DNA of 64,000 bases from Micromonospora sp. MW-13 (lineage in GTDB: Bacteria > Actinomycetota > Actinomycetes > Mycobacteriales > Micromonosporaceae). The position numbers and the translations under genes are program-made. The stretch spans positions 310,001 through 374,000 of the forward strand of contig NZ_QKKX01000009.1 of NCBI RefSeq assembly GCF_003434305.1. Reading direction: 5' to 3'. Below, one piece after another: positions 62,660 to 64,000 of the stretch. Under the pieces are notes generated by a model. It searched no databases. It was given only the letters and a program-made list of their open reading frames with translations, and was not told where the DNA came from. The stretch's first letter is position 1. Every line of letters begins with the position of its first letter.

Positions 62660-64000
62660 GTGTACTCCACCCCGGTCATGATCGCCGTCGCGGCGCTGAG
62701 CGGGCTCGTCGCCGCCGGCGCCACCGCGCTGCTGGTCGTCCTCGCCCGCCGGGCCGGCCGCCCGTACGGGTGGGCCGGCACGCTGGTCGCCGCCGCGGCG
62801 GCCTTCGCGCTGGTCAGCCTGCTGACCGGGCTGACCGCGGCGCTCGCCGGCGGCAGCCACCTGGCGCACACGCAGGGGCAGCGTACGGGGTGGGCCACCC
62901 TGATCTCCGCCGGCACGACGATGAGCGCGTTCGCCTTCGGGGCGGGCCTGCTCCGGCTGCCCGGCGCGGGGGTCACCCGGGCGGCGACGGCCCGGCTGGT
63001 GCTCGACGGGCTGGTCGTGGCTGCCGCGCTCTGGTTCGTGGGCTGGGTGCTCCTCTCCGAGCCGAGCCGACTGCTGGCGAGCGCCACCCCGGTGGCCTGC
63101 GCGCCGATCCTGCTGGCCACGGTGGGCGTCGCGCTCACCGCCGGGCTCACCCTGATCGTGCTCGTGCGGGCCGCCGCGCCCCGCCGCCGGCTGGCCTGGC
63201 TCGGCACCGGGATCACGGCGGTCACCTGCGGCGGCCTCGGCCTCGCCGGGGGGCTCTGCCAGGGCGTGCCGGGGATGGTGCTGGGCGGCGCCGGGCTGGT
63301 CGCGGCCGGGCTGCTGGCCGCCGCGCTGGCCATGCGCGGGGCCGTCCCGCCCGGTCAGGTCGACGTCGACCTGATCCGCCGGGACGGCATGTACGCCTTC
63401 GTACCGATGGTCGCGATGGCCGCCTCGGCGATGTACCACCTCCTCCAGGGCGGCCGGTTCGACGCGCTGGGCATCGTCGCCGGCAGCGTCGAGGGGTTCG
63501 CCCTGGTGGCCCGGCAGTACCTCGCCCTCAACGACGTGCGCCGGTACGCGGGCCGGCTGGCCGAGCGCGAGGCGCACTTCCGGGAGTTGGCCCACACCGA
63601 CCCGCTGACCGGCCTGGCCAACCGGCGGGGGCTGCTGCGGGCCCTGCAGGACAGCGCCGGCTCCGGCGTCCCGTGCGTGCTGCTCGGCCTGGACCTGGAC
63701 GGCTTCAAGAACGTCAACGACATGCGCGGGCACGACGTGGGCGACGAGGTGCTGGCCGAGGTGGGCCGGCGGCTGCGCGGCAACCTGCGCCCCGGCGACC
63801 TGGCCGCCCGGCTGGGCGGCGACGAGTTCGCGGTGCTCATGCCCGGCCGCCCGGCCGACGCCGGCCGGGTGGCCGAGCGGCTGCTCGGGGTGCTCGGCCG
63901 CCCGTACGAGCAGCCCGGCGGGCCGGTCTTCCTCTCGGTCAGCATCGGGGTGGCCGGGCAGCCCGACGAGCCGGACACCGAGCTGTTGCTGCGGCACGCC
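62660..64000 (+). CDS. Membrane GGDEF diguanylate cyclase, 3' end outside window
   Basis: The frame stays open from GTG at 62660 to the last base (447 codons). Residues about 5-290 contain eight or so hydrophobic helices, similar to the other two GGDEF-EAL proteins here. A cyclase domain then begins at [15 protein letters not shown], with intact GGDEF preceded by RPGD, the RxxD inhibition site, so it should make cyclic di-GMP with product feedback. An EAL domain may follow beyond the window. The start has TTGAGGAC just upstream. Confidence 0.9.
   Translation, partial: MYSTPVMIAVAALSGLVAAGATALLVVLARRAGRPYGWAGTLVAAAAAFALVSLLTGLTAALAGGSHLAHTQGQRTGWATLISAGTTMSAFAFGAGLLRLPGAGVTRAATARLVLDGLVVAAALWFVGWVLLSEPSRLLASATPVACAPILLATVGVALTAGLTLIVLVRAAAPRRRLAWLGTGITAVTCGGLGLAGGLCQGVPGMVLGGAGLVAAGLLAAALAMRGAVPPGQVDVDLIRRDGMYAFVPMVAMAASAMYHLLQGGRFDALGIVAGSVEGFALVARQYLALNDVRRYAGRLAEREAHFRELAHTDPLTGLANRRGLLRALQDSAGSGVPCVLLGLDLDGFKNVNDMRGHDVGDEVLAEVGRRLRGNLRPGDLAARLGGDEFAVLMPGRPADAGRVAERLLGVLGRPYEQPGGPVFLSVSIGVAGQPDEPDTELLLRHA

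Overview
The window is very GC-rich DNA (about 70% or more through most of it) with GTG/TTG starts, 4-bp start-stop overlaps and a dense gene layout. Together with the housekeeping set (LigA, GatCAB, IlvD, many GGDEF/EAL proteins, XRE-DUF5753/DUF397 pairs) this points to an actinomycete, most likely of the Micromonosporaceae (Micromonospora-like). This assignment is inferred from style and gene content, not from a search. No rRNA, complete tRNA, CRISPR array, insertion sequence or integrase was seen.

Layout. 1-25,050 is ordinary chromosome: the end of a B12-independent methionine synthase-like gene, a VOC protein, an ADP-ribosylglycohydrolase, a membrane-anchored PemK/MazF-like toxin, ligA, a GGDEF-EAL protein, gatC-gatA-gatB with a strong terminator, a large ThDP enzyme, a metallophosphoesterase, a PQQ-type sugar dehydrogenase lipoprotein, a D-2-hydroxyacid dehydrogenase, a PH-like membrane protein, a second and degenerate GGDEF-EAL protein, a LacI regulator next to a glycosidase remnant, and an ArsR-SulP operon. 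60,640-64,000 returns to housekeeping (ilvD, then a GGDEF protein that runs off the end).

About 25,200-59,731 is a defence island. It opens with a MazG-like pyrophosphohydrolase and two tandem PD-(D/E)XK + DUF2075 helicase-like paralogues. Each paralogue has the same promoter-like element and hairpin leader. Then comes a complete type 2 BREX (Pgl) system, split in two: pglW-pglX (29,883-37,540) and pglY-pglZ-brxD-brxHI (49,766-59,731). The 12-kb gap between the halves holds at least two further candidate conflict systems. One is a minus-strand HEPN-like gene overlapping a protein with a KGGVGR ParA-like ATPase and a second P-loop ATPase. The other is a small helical Bell-like protein ending in an amyloid-type motif, divergent from an NB-ARC/TPR (NLR-like) receptor that carries a matching motif at its N-terminus. 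An XRE/DUF397 pair, DUF6879 and a zinc-ribbon gene cassette complete the insert.

How the genes may work together. BREX-2 would modify host DNA (PglX) and restrict unmodified phage using the PglW kinase, PglY ATPase, PglZ phosphatase-fold protein, BrxD and the BrxHI helicase. The accessory modules look like independent or back-up abortive-infection devices. The NLR/Bell pair reads as a signal-induced amyloid templating and membrane-lysis switch. The HEPN/dual-ATPase pair reads as an NTP-gated toxic nuclease. Gene remnants at both ends of the island and inside it (a glycosidase tail, a frameshifted VOC fragment, a fused desaturase/membrane-protein scar) show repeated insertion and deletion. The recognition region of pglX has visibly lower GC than the rest of the gene.
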